The notes beneath the pieces were generated by a model. That model worked only from the letters and a program-made list of their open reading frames with translations, was not told the origin of the DNA and searched no databases. DNA of 49,568 nt. Origin: Chitinophaga tropicalis (GTDB lineage Bacteria; Bacteroidota; Bacteroidia; Chitinophagales; Chitinophagaceae). Within the stretch, counting starts at the first letter, position 1. Each line of letters begins with the position of its first letter. Position numbers and translations under genes: made by a program. The stretch is taken from NCBI RefSeq assembly GCF_009758205.1, contig NZ_WRXN01000023.1, forward strand, positions 1 to 49,568, in the 5' to 3' direction. This document shows positions 7,716 to 15,376 of the stretch, one piece after another.

Positions 7716-8657
7716 TTAATGTTCTCGTTTACGCATTGCCTGCTGAATAGGTCCGAACGGGCCATATTTATGTTGTTGTGCCGGAAATGTATCCGCAAAG
7801 GGACCGAAAGGATGATCTACAGGTTTGGTATGTATATTTGGCCAGTCCTGCGCGTATTTTTTTTCCGGTCTGTGCTGTGTAATAATGAACGCTGCAACAT
7901 GCCAGGCTTCGTCATCACTCAGCTGTGGACTATTATAACTTGCTCCCAGGGGCATGTTGTTTTTGATATACCCTGCCATTTTGGTGATACGATAAAGCCC
8001 CGCGCCGGTGTTGAAGCTGCCTTGTCCCCATAAAGGAGGATACTGATACCCAGCGCTATCTGCCTTTTTTTTCCCTTCTCCATTCTGACCATGACATAGC
8101 ATACATTTCTTCGTGTAAACTGCGGCGCCTTTCTGCGGATCTGCTGCCTGTTTTAAAAAGGGCAGCTCTTTAATGCCGCTTCCTGCCGGCCTGATATCTC
8201 TCGGCAGGTGCTGGCCAAGCCAGCGCATATATGCTACCATAGCCCGCATTTCGATACCGTTGCTATCTATGGGGCTACCATTCAGGCTTCGTTCCAGGCA
8301 GTCATTGATCTTTTTTTCAAGAGATTCAATGGTGCCGCTCCGTGCCCTGAATTTGGGATAGGTGGAAAATGCGGCTCCGTAATTGTTACCCCAGGGGACG
8401 GTACCGGCAGCAAGATGACAGTTCTGGCAATTCATGCCGTTGGTGAATGTGCCCACTGTTCCGCCGGGTCCGAGATACTGAGCTGTATTCGCGATCAGGT
8501 CACGCCCATAGCGGATCTGCATACCTTCTTCTGTATGAGGTATAGTTGAGGTGTCAGGGGCGGTCCATAAAATTTCAGATATCTGCTTATCCCTCTTACA
8601 GTTCAGCAAAATAATGATCAGGGATACTCCCGACAGCAATATCTTCTTCTTTTTCAT
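7716..8657 (-). CDS. tsdA: TsdA-like dihaem c-type cytochrome (thiosulfate dehydrogenase family)
   Basis: 313 residues from the ATG at 8657, five bases after the preceding gene; longer in-frame starts lack a signal sequence. The N-terminus is a hydrophobic export signal ending in LLNC (Cys20), possibly a lipid anchor. There are two haem sites, CQNCH (77-81) and CMLCH (185-189). Around them are features I associate with TsdA: YGRDLIANTAQYLGP, NGMNCQNCHLAAG, YPKFRARSG, an isolated cysteine (Cys120 in INDCLERSLNG) that is a candidate axial haem ligand, and a methionine in NNMPLG. TsdA joins two thiosulfate to tetrathionate, or the reverse, in the periplasm. Neighbouring DsrE-like proteins fit sulfur chemistry. 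The exact reaction is inferred. Confidence 0.8.
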   Translation of the reverse strand: MKKKKILLSGVSLIIILLNCKRDKQISEILWTAPDTSTIPHTEEGMQIRYGRDLIANTAQYLGPGGTVGTFTNGMNCQNCHLAAGTVPWGNNYGAAFSTYPKFRARSGTIESLEKKINDCLERSLNGSPIDSNGIEMRAMVAYMRWLGQHLPRDIRPAGSGIKELPFLKQAADPQKGAAVYTKKCMLCHGQNGEGKKKADSAGYQYPPLWGQGSFNTGAGLYRITKMAGYIKNNMPLGASYNSPQLSDDEAWHVAAFIITQHRPEKKYAQDWPNIHTKPVDHPFGPFADTFPAQQHKYGPFGPIQQAMRKREH

Positions 8658-8662
8658 GAAAT

Positions 8663-9373
8663 TTATCCTGCGAAGCAGTATCCGCAGCCCTTTTCCTGGG
8701 CGCGGCCAACAGCCCATACACCGGATGGTACAACATGTATTCCGGGCAGTACTCCTGCCAGCCAGTCGGCCTTCACAGTGGCGGGATCAAGGCCCATACC
8801 TCCTGCAACTGCGGCACTATATACTGTAATAGCCATATTACATACACAGAACATCACCCCACTCTTTTGTAACTGATCAATGCCTATCTCTACCGGCCCT
8901 AATCCTGGTACAACAAAGTCATTAGGTTGCGGTTTCCAGAAGGGATTCCTCAATGAAGGGGCTTTAGTGGCCGGGTCTTCGGCCTTGAATACCTCTCCGA
9001 GCTTGTATTTGGTCCACAGTGAATTCTCCATTGCATATGGAATAGCATCATGTCTTAATACCACTACTACAGAACAGTCCTGTTCCGGGGTACCGGTAGC
9101 GGCATTGGTGAGCAGGAAGACTTTAGGCCATGCAAACGGGAAGATCTCGTGCGGACGGGTGGCATCTACTACCAGTTTGTGTTTACCGGTGATCTTCTTA
9201 AACCAGGCATCCGGGTCCTCCTCAGATGAAGGAGAGAAGGCTGAGTGTTCAGATGCAGCCTTAAGATTCAGAGGCCCTGCCAGTGAGGCCAGCCCCAGGG
9301 ATGTGGCCCCTAATGCAAGCCGATTCAGAAAATCACGACGTGAATTGTGCGGATCATGAAAGAAGTGTGACAT
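8663..9373 (-). CDS. Tat-exported DsrE-like protein
   Basis: 236 residues. A twin-arginine signal (SRRDFLNRLALGATSLGLA, Arg12-Arg13) predicts export in folded form. The C-terminal half follows the DsrE-family outline: LQKSGVMFCVCNMAITVYS with Cys176/Cys178 at the active-cysteine strand, and LPGIHVVPSGVWAVGRAQEKG. It ends in an extra CGYC pair (Cys230, Cys233). The spacing of cysteines suggests a thiol or metal site. First gene of the operon with the TsdA-like cytochrome and a second DsrE-like protein. A Tat route usually means a bound cofactor or pre-folded partner; none is identifiable from sequence alone. Function is inferred from family and context. Confidence 0.78.
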   Translation of the reverse strand: MSHFFHDPHNSRRDFLNRLALGATSLGLASLAGPLNLKAASEHSAFSPSSEEDPDAWFKKITGKHKLVVDATRPHEIFPFAWPKVFLLTNAATGTPEQDCSVVVVLRHDAIPYAMENSLWTKYKLGEVFKAEDPATKAPSLRNPFWKPQPNDFVVPGLGPVEIGIDQLQKSGVMFCVCNMAITVYSAAVAGGMGLDPATVKADWLAGVLPGIHVVPSGVWAVGRAQEKGCGYCFAG

Positions 9374-9502
9374 ATAGTATAGTTTAATTGGTTTACATAT
9401 GCACTTGTTGGAGGTCTTTCATGTTAATTGGGGACGTGGTCAGGGACGGGATGTAAAACTAGACTAAAAACTACCGCAGGCATGGGAAAAAAGTGACAAT
9501 CT

Positions 9503-10270
9503 TCAGAAATCCAATGCCTGTTCAAGCCCGGTGGCAGGGAATTGCCGGACCTCCGGCAACGAGCCCGTGAAATAAAGATATTCCTGCCGGAGATGCTTCT
9601 GGTCATAATACCCGAATTTACGCGCCAGCTCCGCCAGGGAAATTGTCTGTTGTTCTGCGATGTATTTCATCATCTTTTTGAAGCGTACAATACGGGAGAA
9701 TATTTTGAGATTCATTCCTGTCTGTTTCAGGAAATGGCGTTCCAGCGTACGTTTGGTGATAAAAGTTTCTTTTTCCAGTTCATGAATGCTGGCATTGCCA
9801 TTGGAAGAATAGATAAGCGCAATGGCAGAAGAAATACTCCTGCAATATTTTTTGTTATGCTTCAGTGTTGTGGTTAAAAAGGATTCTATCAGCCGGATTT
9901 GTTCCCGGTAACGGTCTGTTTCTTTCAATTGGGAGCGAAGCTCTTCCAGGCAGGGCAGGGGAGGAGAGCCGAATACCCGGTAATATCCGTCAGATTTAAA
10001 GTTCAGCATGATCATGCGCGTGCCAGGAAAAAAACGCAGGCTGTAAGGCTGACTGTTAGGTTCCAGGATGATCAGGCTTTCCAGGAACTGACGGCGCTGA
10101 AGATCGCAGATGGTTTGCGGCCGGCCTATATTAAATGCCAGCCCGGGAATGACATGCGGTGCCACTAACTTATCCTCATAGCCGGAGAGGAAGGTAGATT
10201 CTATCAGTTGATAAGAATGAATATACGGAAGTAAAACATCCGAGGGGATGTTTGTCGTAACCCGGAACAT
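9503..10270 (-). CDS. AraC-family transcriptional regulator
   Basis: 255 residues from the ATG at 10270. The N-terminal ~150 residues are a sensory region of the DUF6597-like kind frequent in Bacteroidota (LLPYIHSYQLIES, then PQTICDLQ). The C-terminal AraC double helix-turn-helix lies at about 165-250, with TFITKRTLERHFLKQTG and ISLAELARKFGYYDQKHLRQEY. It sits on the same strand, 130 bases upstream of the Tat/TsdA/DsrE operon, and is a good candidate for its regulator, though no operator can be pointed to. Confidence 0.88.
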   Translation of the reverse strand: MFRVTTNIPSDVLLPYIHSYQLIESTFLSGYEDKLVAPHVIPGLAFNIGRPQTICDLQRRQFLESLIILEPNSQPYSLRFFPGTRMIMLNFKSDGYYRVFGSPPLPCLEELRSQLKETDRYREQIRLIESFLTTTLKHNKKYCRSISSAIALIYSSNGNASIHELEKETFITKRTLERHFLKQTGMNLKIFSRIVRFKKMMKYIAEQQTISLAELARKFGYYDQKHLRQEYLYFTGSLPEVRQFPATGLEQALDF

Positions 10271-10376
10271 TATAAGATTGTTTGGCCAGATAAATTTCGG
10301 GAATCTTTCGGAGCCCGCATAAAAGAAGCCCCTCATTAACAAGACGTTAATTATTATAAGCTATTGCCCTGAAATA

Positions 10377-10411
10377 AAAACGGGGATAATACTTTTGTAC
10401 TATCCCCGTTT
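10377..10411. terminator. Terminator between ClC and AraC genes
   Basis: 9-bp stem ACGGGGATA/TATCCCCGT (10380-10388 with 10401-10409), flanked by AAAA and TTT, ahead of the AraC gene and just past the stop of the ClC gene on the minus strand. The inner sequence GATAATACTTTTGTACTATC is the same, apart from one base, as in the terminator at 421-458. Confidence 0.8.
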
Positions 10412-10424
10412 GTCAGTATTTACC

Positions 10425-12308
10425 TCAGCTCTTTCCCCTGGATCTCTTAGATTGTTCTTTCCTCAACATTTTCGTTTTGGCCAGTAACCGGTAACTACTT
10501 CGCCTTATTGAAATTTCCCGTTGATGTTCGTTACTATCGTCACGCCTTCTGCGATAAGCAGAGAGTATCAGGTGTTTTGTAATAATGCCAGCTACCTTCC
10601 CCTTGTTTTGTCTTGAAACTACAGGCAACAGGTCCAGCTTATGTTCTTCCATTAAGGTAATGGCGGCAAGTAAAGTACTGGCGGGAAACACGTAGACCTC
10701 TTCATATTCCAGCTCAGAGATGGTAGTATGTCCTTTTAATATTCCTTCATACAGATCTTTTAAATTTATTGCTCCGGATACCTTATCCTCGTTATTAAAG
10801 ATAATTGCGCCATATCCGTTCTGTATTTTTGAGTTTTCCAATACTTCTCTGATACGTTCATTCGCCGTTACTGCAGGGATGTTTTTATCCATCACCTCTT
10901 CCACAACCAGCTCCCGCAAGATATCGGGTTCGTACGCATCTGGTGTTTGCACACCCCGCCGGTTAATTTTCTCCGTCATTATACTGCTTTTCATCATAAA
11001 GAAGGAAACGAAGTAGGATGCTGTACATGCCCCCAGCAATGGTAATAAGCCATGTGGTTGCAAGGTTGTTTCAAAGGCAAAGACTATAGATGTGAGCAGG
11101 GCTCTTGCTGACCCGGCAAACATGGCTGCCATTCCTATCAGGGCGCAGGTAGGCAGGCTGATATTAACCTGGGGGAACAGAGATGCTACAATAAAACCGA
11201 GTCCCAGTCCGGTAGCGCCTCCAATGGTTAACAGCGGTGCAAGCGTTCCTCCTGAAGTGCCGCTGCCTAAAGAGATAGACCAGGAAATAAATTTAAGGAA
11301 ACACAGTCCCAGTATAAGTTGAATGCTGATGCTACCACTCAGCAGCTGTGAGATATTGCTATAACCAACTCCCATTGTATAAGGGGCGAAATAACCTGTT
11401 ATACCTACTGCGAGAGAGCCTATTGCCGGCCACCACATCCAGTGAACAGGTAGTTTTTCAAACATGTCTTCAATAAAATAGACGCTTTTGGTCACAAAAG
11501 CGGCAATCAGGCCTATAACTGCACCCATGCCTACATAACAGATCATTGCTTCTGTTCCTGCCGGCGGAATGGAAGGCATTGAAAATACGGGAGCATCGCT
11601 GAAAAGAGCATAGTGCATGGCTGCGCCTGTTGCGCAGCCTAATGCCACAGGGATAATAGAACGGGGAGAAAATTCAAACAGCAGCAATTCAATGGCAAGT
11701 AATACTGCCGCTACCGGAGTTCCGAAAATAGCAGCCATACCGGCCGTAGCCCCGGCAGTCAGCATAATTTTCCTTTCATTGGGGGAAATATGCATGATCT
11801 GTCCGGTCAGCGAACCAAATGCGCCACCAGTAGATATGATAGGCCCTTCAGCGCCAAAGGGGCCGCCGGTGCCTATGGAAATAGCGGCAGAAAGTGGCTT
11901 TAATAAAGTAATGATAGGTTTTATGCGGCTTTTATTTGTAAGTACCTGTTCCATGGCTTCCGGTATTCCGTGCCCACGTATGGCTGAAGATCCGATGCGT
12001 GCCATAATACCCACCAGCAATCCACCTATCACCGGTATGAGAATTACCCACCAGCCATGATGATTGCCTGCCGGACTGCTTTCTTCAATTGAAAATTTTC
12101 CGTAAAATGAAAGATTAGTGATAAGGCTGATCAACGCCACCAGCACTTTTGCGATAAAACCTATTATAATAGCATTAAATATTACCTGGATGCTCAGGTA
12201 TAAGATCCTTTTTGACACCAGAGGCCGGTTTTCTTCCAGCTCCCTGTCAATAATAAGGTCAAGGGAGGGCGCTATTGAAATAGATTCATCAATATCTTTA
12301 TCGCGCAT
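10425..12308 (-). CDS. ClC-family chloride channel/antiporter with CBS pair
   Basis: 627 residues from the ATG at 12308; an upstream TTG lies within the -7 promoter box and is unlikely. The ClC membrane domain spans about residues 25-440 and contains GHGIPE (usual GSGIPE), GGPFGAEGP (usual GKEGP) and GSGTSGGTLAPLL. The C-terminal ~150 residues hold two CBS motifs (VMDKNIPAVTANERIREV and VFPASTLLAAITLMEEHKLDLLPVV), which normally bind adenosine nucleotides and gate transport. Whether it is a channel or a Cl-/H+ exchanger cannot be decided here; no gating glutamate other than GAEGP is assigned. Divergent from the Crp/Fnr regulator, with an inverted repeat at its promoter. Confidence 0.92.
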   Translation of the reverse strand: MRDKDIDESISIAPSLDLIIDRELEENRPLVSKRILYLSIQVIFNAIIIGFIAKVLVALISLITNLSFYGKFSIEESSPAGNHHGWWVILIPVIGGLLVGIMARIGSSAIRGHGIPEAMEQVLTNKSRIKPIITLLKPLSAAISIGTGGPFGAEGPIISTGGAFGSLTGQIMHISPNERKIMLTAGATAGMAAIFGTPVAAVLLAIELLLFEFSPRSIIPVALGCATGAAMHYALFSDAPVFSMPSIPPAGTEAMICYVGMGAVIGLIAAFVTKSVYFIEDMFEKLPVHWMWWPAIGSLAVGITGYFAPYTMGVGYSNISQLLSGSISIQLILGLCFLKFISWSISLGSGTSGGTLAPLLTIGGATGLGLGFIVASLFPQVNISLPTCALIGMAAMFAGSARALLTSIVFAFETTLQPHGLLPLLGACTASYFVSFFMMKSSIMTEKINRRGVQTPDAYEPDILRELVVEEVMDKNIPAVTANERIREVLENSKIQNGYGAIIFNNEDKVSGAINLKDLYEGILKGHTTISELEYEEVYVFPASTLLAAITLMEEHKLDLLPVVSRQNKGKVAGIITKHLILSAYRRRRDDSNEHQREISIRRSSYRLLAKTKMLRKEQSKRSRGKS

Positions 12309-12354
12309 AAAATGTTGTTTTTTCTGCAAAAGTATTGCTAAAACAACATTTTAT
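12307..12354. repeat. Perfect 15-bp inverted repeat bracketing the ClC promoter
   Basis: ATAAAATGTTGTTTT (12307-12321) and its exact complement AAAACAACATTTTAT (12340-12354) are separated by 18 bases that contain the ClC -7 box. The left arm overlaps the ClC start codon. The symmetry and position suggest an operator, most simply for the divergent Crp/Fnr regulator. Confidence 0.7.
12327..12334 (-). promoter_or_regulatory. -7 promoter box of the ClC gene
   Basis: TACTTTTG on the minus strand matches TAnnTTTG and lies 18 bases upstream of the ATG. No convincing -33 TTTG is present, which would fit an activator-dependent or regulated promoter. Confidence 0.6.
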
Positions 12355-12387
12355 TAAATTTATTTATTAAAATGGCTTTTTATAATA

Positions 12388-12415
12388 TTGTTTAGGCAAT
12401 GTTTTAGTAAATTTG
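12388..12415 (+). promoter_or_regulatory. Promoter of the Crp/Fnr gene
   Basis: TTG (12388-12390), 17 bases, TAAATTTG (12408-12415). The ATG at 12419 begins three bases after the box, so the transcript should start at or beside the start codon. Confidence 0.6.
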
Positions 12416-12418
12416 ATT

Positions 12419-13090
12419 ATGCATCACGAGACCAATTGCTTTTTGAAAAAATATGCTTTGCCTGAATGGGAAGCTGCGATTGATAACAATTCTAAGCTGT
12501 TGACTTTCAGGAAGGGACAGACAATATTCCGGGAAGAAGAACCTGTTACAGGATTCTATTTTCTGCATGAGGGAAAGGTTAAAATACATAAAAAGTGGGG
12601 GGCGGATAAGGAGCTTATCATCAAACTAGCAAAGGAAGGCGATGTTCTTGGGCACAGGGGAATTGGTGCAGACCAGCATTATCCGGTCTCTGCCACTGCC
12701 CTGGAAGATGCCTCAGTCTGCTTTATCTCTACAGAGTTTCTTAAAACTACACTCAGGGTAAATCCTGAGCTTACTTACCAGTTAATGCTTTATTACGCCA
12801 AAGACCTGCAGGAGGCAGAAAAGGGAATGCGGAACATGGTGCATATGGATGTAAAAAGCCGTATTGCGGATACCCTGCTGAAAATTGCAGAAGTATTCGG
12901 CTGTGACAAAGAAGGTACCATTAAAGGCACCCTTACCAGGCAGGATATTGCGTCTTATGCCGGAACTACGTATGAAACAATATTCAAAGTGATGAACGAA
13001 TTTACGGCAGATCATATCATTGAACTTTCAGGAAAAACGATCATTATTAAGAACAAACAGAAATTATCCTCACTTATAAAGCAGGGGTAA
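12419..13090 (+). CDS. Crp/Fnr-family transcriptional regulator
   Basis: 223 residues. The cyclic-nucleotide-binding-type beta roll (about 20-140) shows FRKGQTIFREEEPVTGFYFLHEG and GDVLGHRG; the phosphate-binding Arg/Ser pattern of true Crp is not clear, so the ligand is unknown. A dimer helix follows (YYAKDLQEAEKGMRNM), then a winged helix-turn-helix with LTRQDIASYAGTTYETIFKVMNEF. No Fnr-type N-terminal cysteine cluster is present; the single early cysteine does not make an iron-sulfur site. The ATG at 12419 is chosen because the upstream TTG lies in the promoter box. Divergent from the ClC gene. The shared upstream region with the inverted repeat suggests it may control that gene. Confidence 0.9.
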   Translation: MHHETNCFLKKYALPEWEAAIDNNSKLLTFRKGQTIFREEEPVTGFYFLHEGKVKIHKKWGADKELIIKLAKEGDVLGHRGIGADQHYPVSATALEDASVCFISTEFLKTTLRVNPELTYQLMLYYAKDLQEAEKGMRNMVHMDVKSRIADTLLKIAEVFGCDKEGTIKGTLTRQDIASYAGTTYETIFKVMNEFTADHIIELSGKTIIIKNKQKLSSLIKQG

Positions 13091-13133
13091 ATAAGAAAGG
13101 TTGCTCAACAGAGCAACCTTTCTTATTTACCCC
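13084..13133. terminator. Bidirectional terminator with a 23-bp perfect stem
   Basis: Arms 13084-13106 and 13111-13133 pair perfectly around the loop AACA. The Crp/Fnr stop codon (13088-13090) is inside the left arm. It serves convergent genes on both strands. Confidence 0.85.
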
Positions 13134-13143
13134 AAACGGGGAA

Positions 13144-13905
13144 TTATTTAACCTCCACCGGTAGCTTATTCTCATCCTCAAAATAATAGACCCGCAATGT
13201 TGGATTCGCTTCCTTACCAAGCCATATATAATGCTGCTCATTATACCGGCGGGAGGCAGCTTCATCTAACACCATGGTATCATTCTTAATTGTAAACACG
13301 GAAAATGGATCATAGGTGCCAACCTGTCCAGGTCCCAGGCTATCTATAGCCCCACCAGTTATTTCGTAATCTGTTTTGCGGCACAGGAATTCCGGTTTGC
13401 CATCCAGGTCCATGTCCTGCAATTTCATAGGAGTTTGAATTGCGTCGTCAAAAACCATCTTAAAGTGTGTCCCCTGGCCATAGATAATGTTAAAATCACT
13501 TCTTCCCGCTCCATAAATATATCCAAACAGCAGAATTTCAAAATGGTTATTGTCTTTATAAACAAAAAAATGGGAGGATTCCACTGCATTCTCGTTTTCC
13601 TGTAAAAAACTCTCATCCACAACATCCCACATATTGTTTGTCTCAAATGACTTCCGGTCGCCTCCGTTCAATGAAATCTCAATCTTCTGAAATGTACCGA
13701 GATCGCCCTCTTCCGCAGGTTTAGAAAGTGTAAGGGTATCGATCTTCCCGTCATTATTAAGATCTGTGGTTATTACTTCATGAAAATCGGCAGCTACGGT
13801 ATCTTCTGCCATAGAAATACTATCTGCGGGCAATGCTGTCGGTTGCACCGATGGTTGACAGGCACTAATAATAATCAGGGAGAAAAAGAGATAATTCAGT
13901 TTCAT
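13144..13905 (-). CDS. Lipoprotein of unknown function
   Basis: 253 residues. The N-terminus is a lipoprotein signal (YLFFSLIIISACQPS, lipidated Cys16). The motif DLNNDGKIDTLTL resembles the calcium-binding-like loops of VCBS/FG-GAP repeats, and DMDLDGKPEF later in the protein is a second such loop. This suggests a small beta-propeller-like surface domain. No catalytic motif is seen. It is convergent with the Crp/Fnr gene. Family unknown; export and lipidation are well supported. Confidence 0.8.
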   Translation of the reverse strand: MKLNYLFFSLIIISACQPSVQPTALPADSISMAEDTVAADFHEVITTDLNNDGKIDTLTLSKPAEEGDLGTFQKIEISLNGGDRKSFETNNMWDVVDESFLQENENAVESSHFFVYKDNNHFEILLFGYIYGAGRSDFNIIYGQGTHFKMVFDDAIQTPMKLQDMDLDGKPEFLCRKTDYEITGGAIDSLGPGQVGTYDPFSVFTIKNDTMVLDEAASRRYNEQHYIWLGKEANPTLRVYYFEDENKLPVEVK

Positions 13906-13977
13906 AGGGATAAATATGCCAGCAAATATAATCTTTTATCCTGGCCTGACCGAGCTGCCTCAGCTTCATAGGAGCAC

Positions 13978-14005
13978 AAAAAAAGCCACTTGTAAGTGGC
14001 TTTTT
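13978..14005 (-). terminator. Terminator of tRNA-Glu copy 2
   Basis: 12-bp stem AAAAAGCCACTT/AAGTGGCTTTTT immediately past the tRNA 3' end; the minus strand ends in a T run. It is unrelated in sequence to the terminator of copy 1. Confidence 0.8.
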
Positions 14006-14007
14006 AT

Positions 14008-14082
14008 TGGTACCGCGTACGGGAGTCGAACCCGTCATTCCTCCGTGAAAGGGAGGCGTCTTAGCCGATTGACCAACGCGGC
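14008..14082 (-). tRNA. trnE: tRNA-Glu (anticodon TTC), copy 2
   Basis: Identical over all 75 bases, including the encoded CCA, to the tRNA at 465-539, and folds the same way. It has its own promoter and terminator. Confidence 0.95.
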
Positions 14083-14118
14083 TTCTAAATCTATGGCGCG
14101 ATCCATATTTTAGGACTG

Positions 14119-14149
14119 CAAAGGTAATCGGTATTTCCATATTTACAAA
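14119..14149 (-). promoter_or_regulatory. Promoter of tRNA-Glu copy 2
   Basis: On the minus strand TTTG (14146-14149), 19 bases, TACCTTTG (14119-14126), a full consensus match. The box ends 36 bases before the tRNA. Confidence 0.8.
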
Positions 14150-14245
14150 AAAAACTTGCTTAACTTAAATTTATATTGCTTTATCCCTGTATTGCTTGTA
14201 AATTCGCTACTCAATTTTTTTCAATCTCAACAAACTCAGTGTAAA

Positions 14246-15262
14246 ATGGGAACTACTCTTAAAATCGGTATTAATGGTTTCGGTCGCATTGGCCGTTTAG
14301 TGTACCGTCAGATCTACAAGATGCCAGGAATAGACGTGGTAGCTATTAATGACCTTACAAGTCCCGCTGTATTGGCTCACCTGCTGAAATACGATTCTGC
14401 CCAGGGTCGTTTTGACGCAGATGTTAAGCATTCTGATAACGCCATCTCCGTCGACGGAAATGAAGTGAAAATATACGCACAGAGAGACCCATCGCAAATT
14501 CCCTGGAAGGATCACGGTATTGACGTGGTAATCGAATCTACAGGGTTCTTCACAGACAAAGATAAAGCAGCAGCTCACCTGACTGCTGGTGCTAAGAGAG
14601 TTGTTATCTCTGCTCCTGCTACCGGCGATCTGAAAACAGTTGTTTTCAACGTAAACCATGATATCCTGGACGGCAGCGAAACCATCATTTCCTGCGCTTC
14701 CTGCACCACTAACTGTCTGGCGCCAATGGCGAAAGTACTGGACGATACCTTCGGTATCGAAATGGGTCTGATGACTACCATCCACGCCTACACCAACGAC
14801 CAGAACACCCTGGACGCTCCTCATCCTAAAGGCGACCTCCGCCGTGCACGCGCCGCTGCTGCTAACATCGTGCCTAACAGCACCGGTGCTGCAAAAGCTA
14901 TCGGCCTGGTACTGCCTAACCTGAAAGGTAAACTGGACGGTAACGCTCAGCGCGTACCAACTATCACCGGTTCCCTGACAGAACTGAGCACCATCCTGAA
15001 AAAGAAAGTAACTGCAGAAGAAATTAACGCTGCTATGAAAGCTGCCGCTAACGAATCTTTCGGTTACACTACAGACGAGATCGTGAGCAGCGACATCGTT
15101 GGTATCCACTTCGGTTCCCTGTTTGACGCTACACAGACTAAAGTAATGACTGTAGGCGACAAACAACTGGTGAAAACCGTATCCTGGTACGATAACGAAA
15201 TGAGCTACGTATCTCAGCTGGTACGTACCGTTAAGTACTTTGCAGAACTGATCAGCAAATAA
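14246..15262 (+). CDS. gap: Glyceraldehyde-3-phosphate dehydrogenase, type I
   Basis: 338 residues. The N-terminal NAD-binding motif INGFGRIGRLVYR fixes the start at 14246; the longer frame upstream does not align. The catalytic Cys153 lies in ASCTTNC, with the histidine of TIHAYTNDQ. Other conserved features are DLRRARAAA, TGAAKA and WYDNEMSY. It oxidises glyceraldehyde-3-phosphate with NAD and phosphate in glycolysis. It is followed by pgk, the next enzyme, 114 bases downstream, forming a glycolytic pair. Codon use is strongly biased, as expected of a highly expressed gene, which also creates a long antisense frame that is not a gene. Confidence 0.98.
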   Translation: MGTTLKIGINGFGRIGRLVYRQIYKMPGIDVVAINDLTSPAVLAHLLKYDSAQGRFDADVKHSDNAISVDGNEVKIYAQRDPSQIPWKDHGIDVVIESTGFFTDKDKAAAHLTAGAKRVVISAPATGDLKTVVFNVNHDILDGSETIISCASCTTNCLAPMAKVLDDTFGIEMGLMTTIHAYTNDQNTLDAPHPKGDLRRARAAAANIVPNSTGAAKAIGLVLPNLKGKLDGNAQRVPTITGSLTELSTILKKKVTAEEINAAMKAAANESFGYTTDEIVSSDIVGIHFGSLFDATQTKVMTVGDKQLVKTVSWYDNEMSYVSQLVRTVKYFAELISK

Positions 15263-15300
15263 GCTGGCAGCTACTCTTATAATATTATAAGTTGATAAGT

Positions 15301-15350
15301 GGTGAATGGTAAATGGTGACATAAGACACCATTCACTGTTCACCATTTAC
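15301..15350 (+). repeat. gap-pgk intergenic hairpin with alternative pairings
   Basis: GTAAATGGTGA (15309-15319) pairs with TCACCATTTAC (15340-15350). A competing pairing uses GGTGAATGGT (15301-15310) with ACCATTCA further inside. The two cannot form at once. There is no T run, so it is unlikely to be a simple terminator. It may be a processing or attenuation element between gap and pgk. Confidence 0.5.
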
Positions 15351-15376
15351 ATTTTATTATCCTAAAATATTCACCA

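Noticed and set aside
14297..15346. 349-residue minus-strand frame opposite gap
   Set aside because: Shadow of the strongly codon-biased gap gene; no family resemblance and the sense frame is certain.
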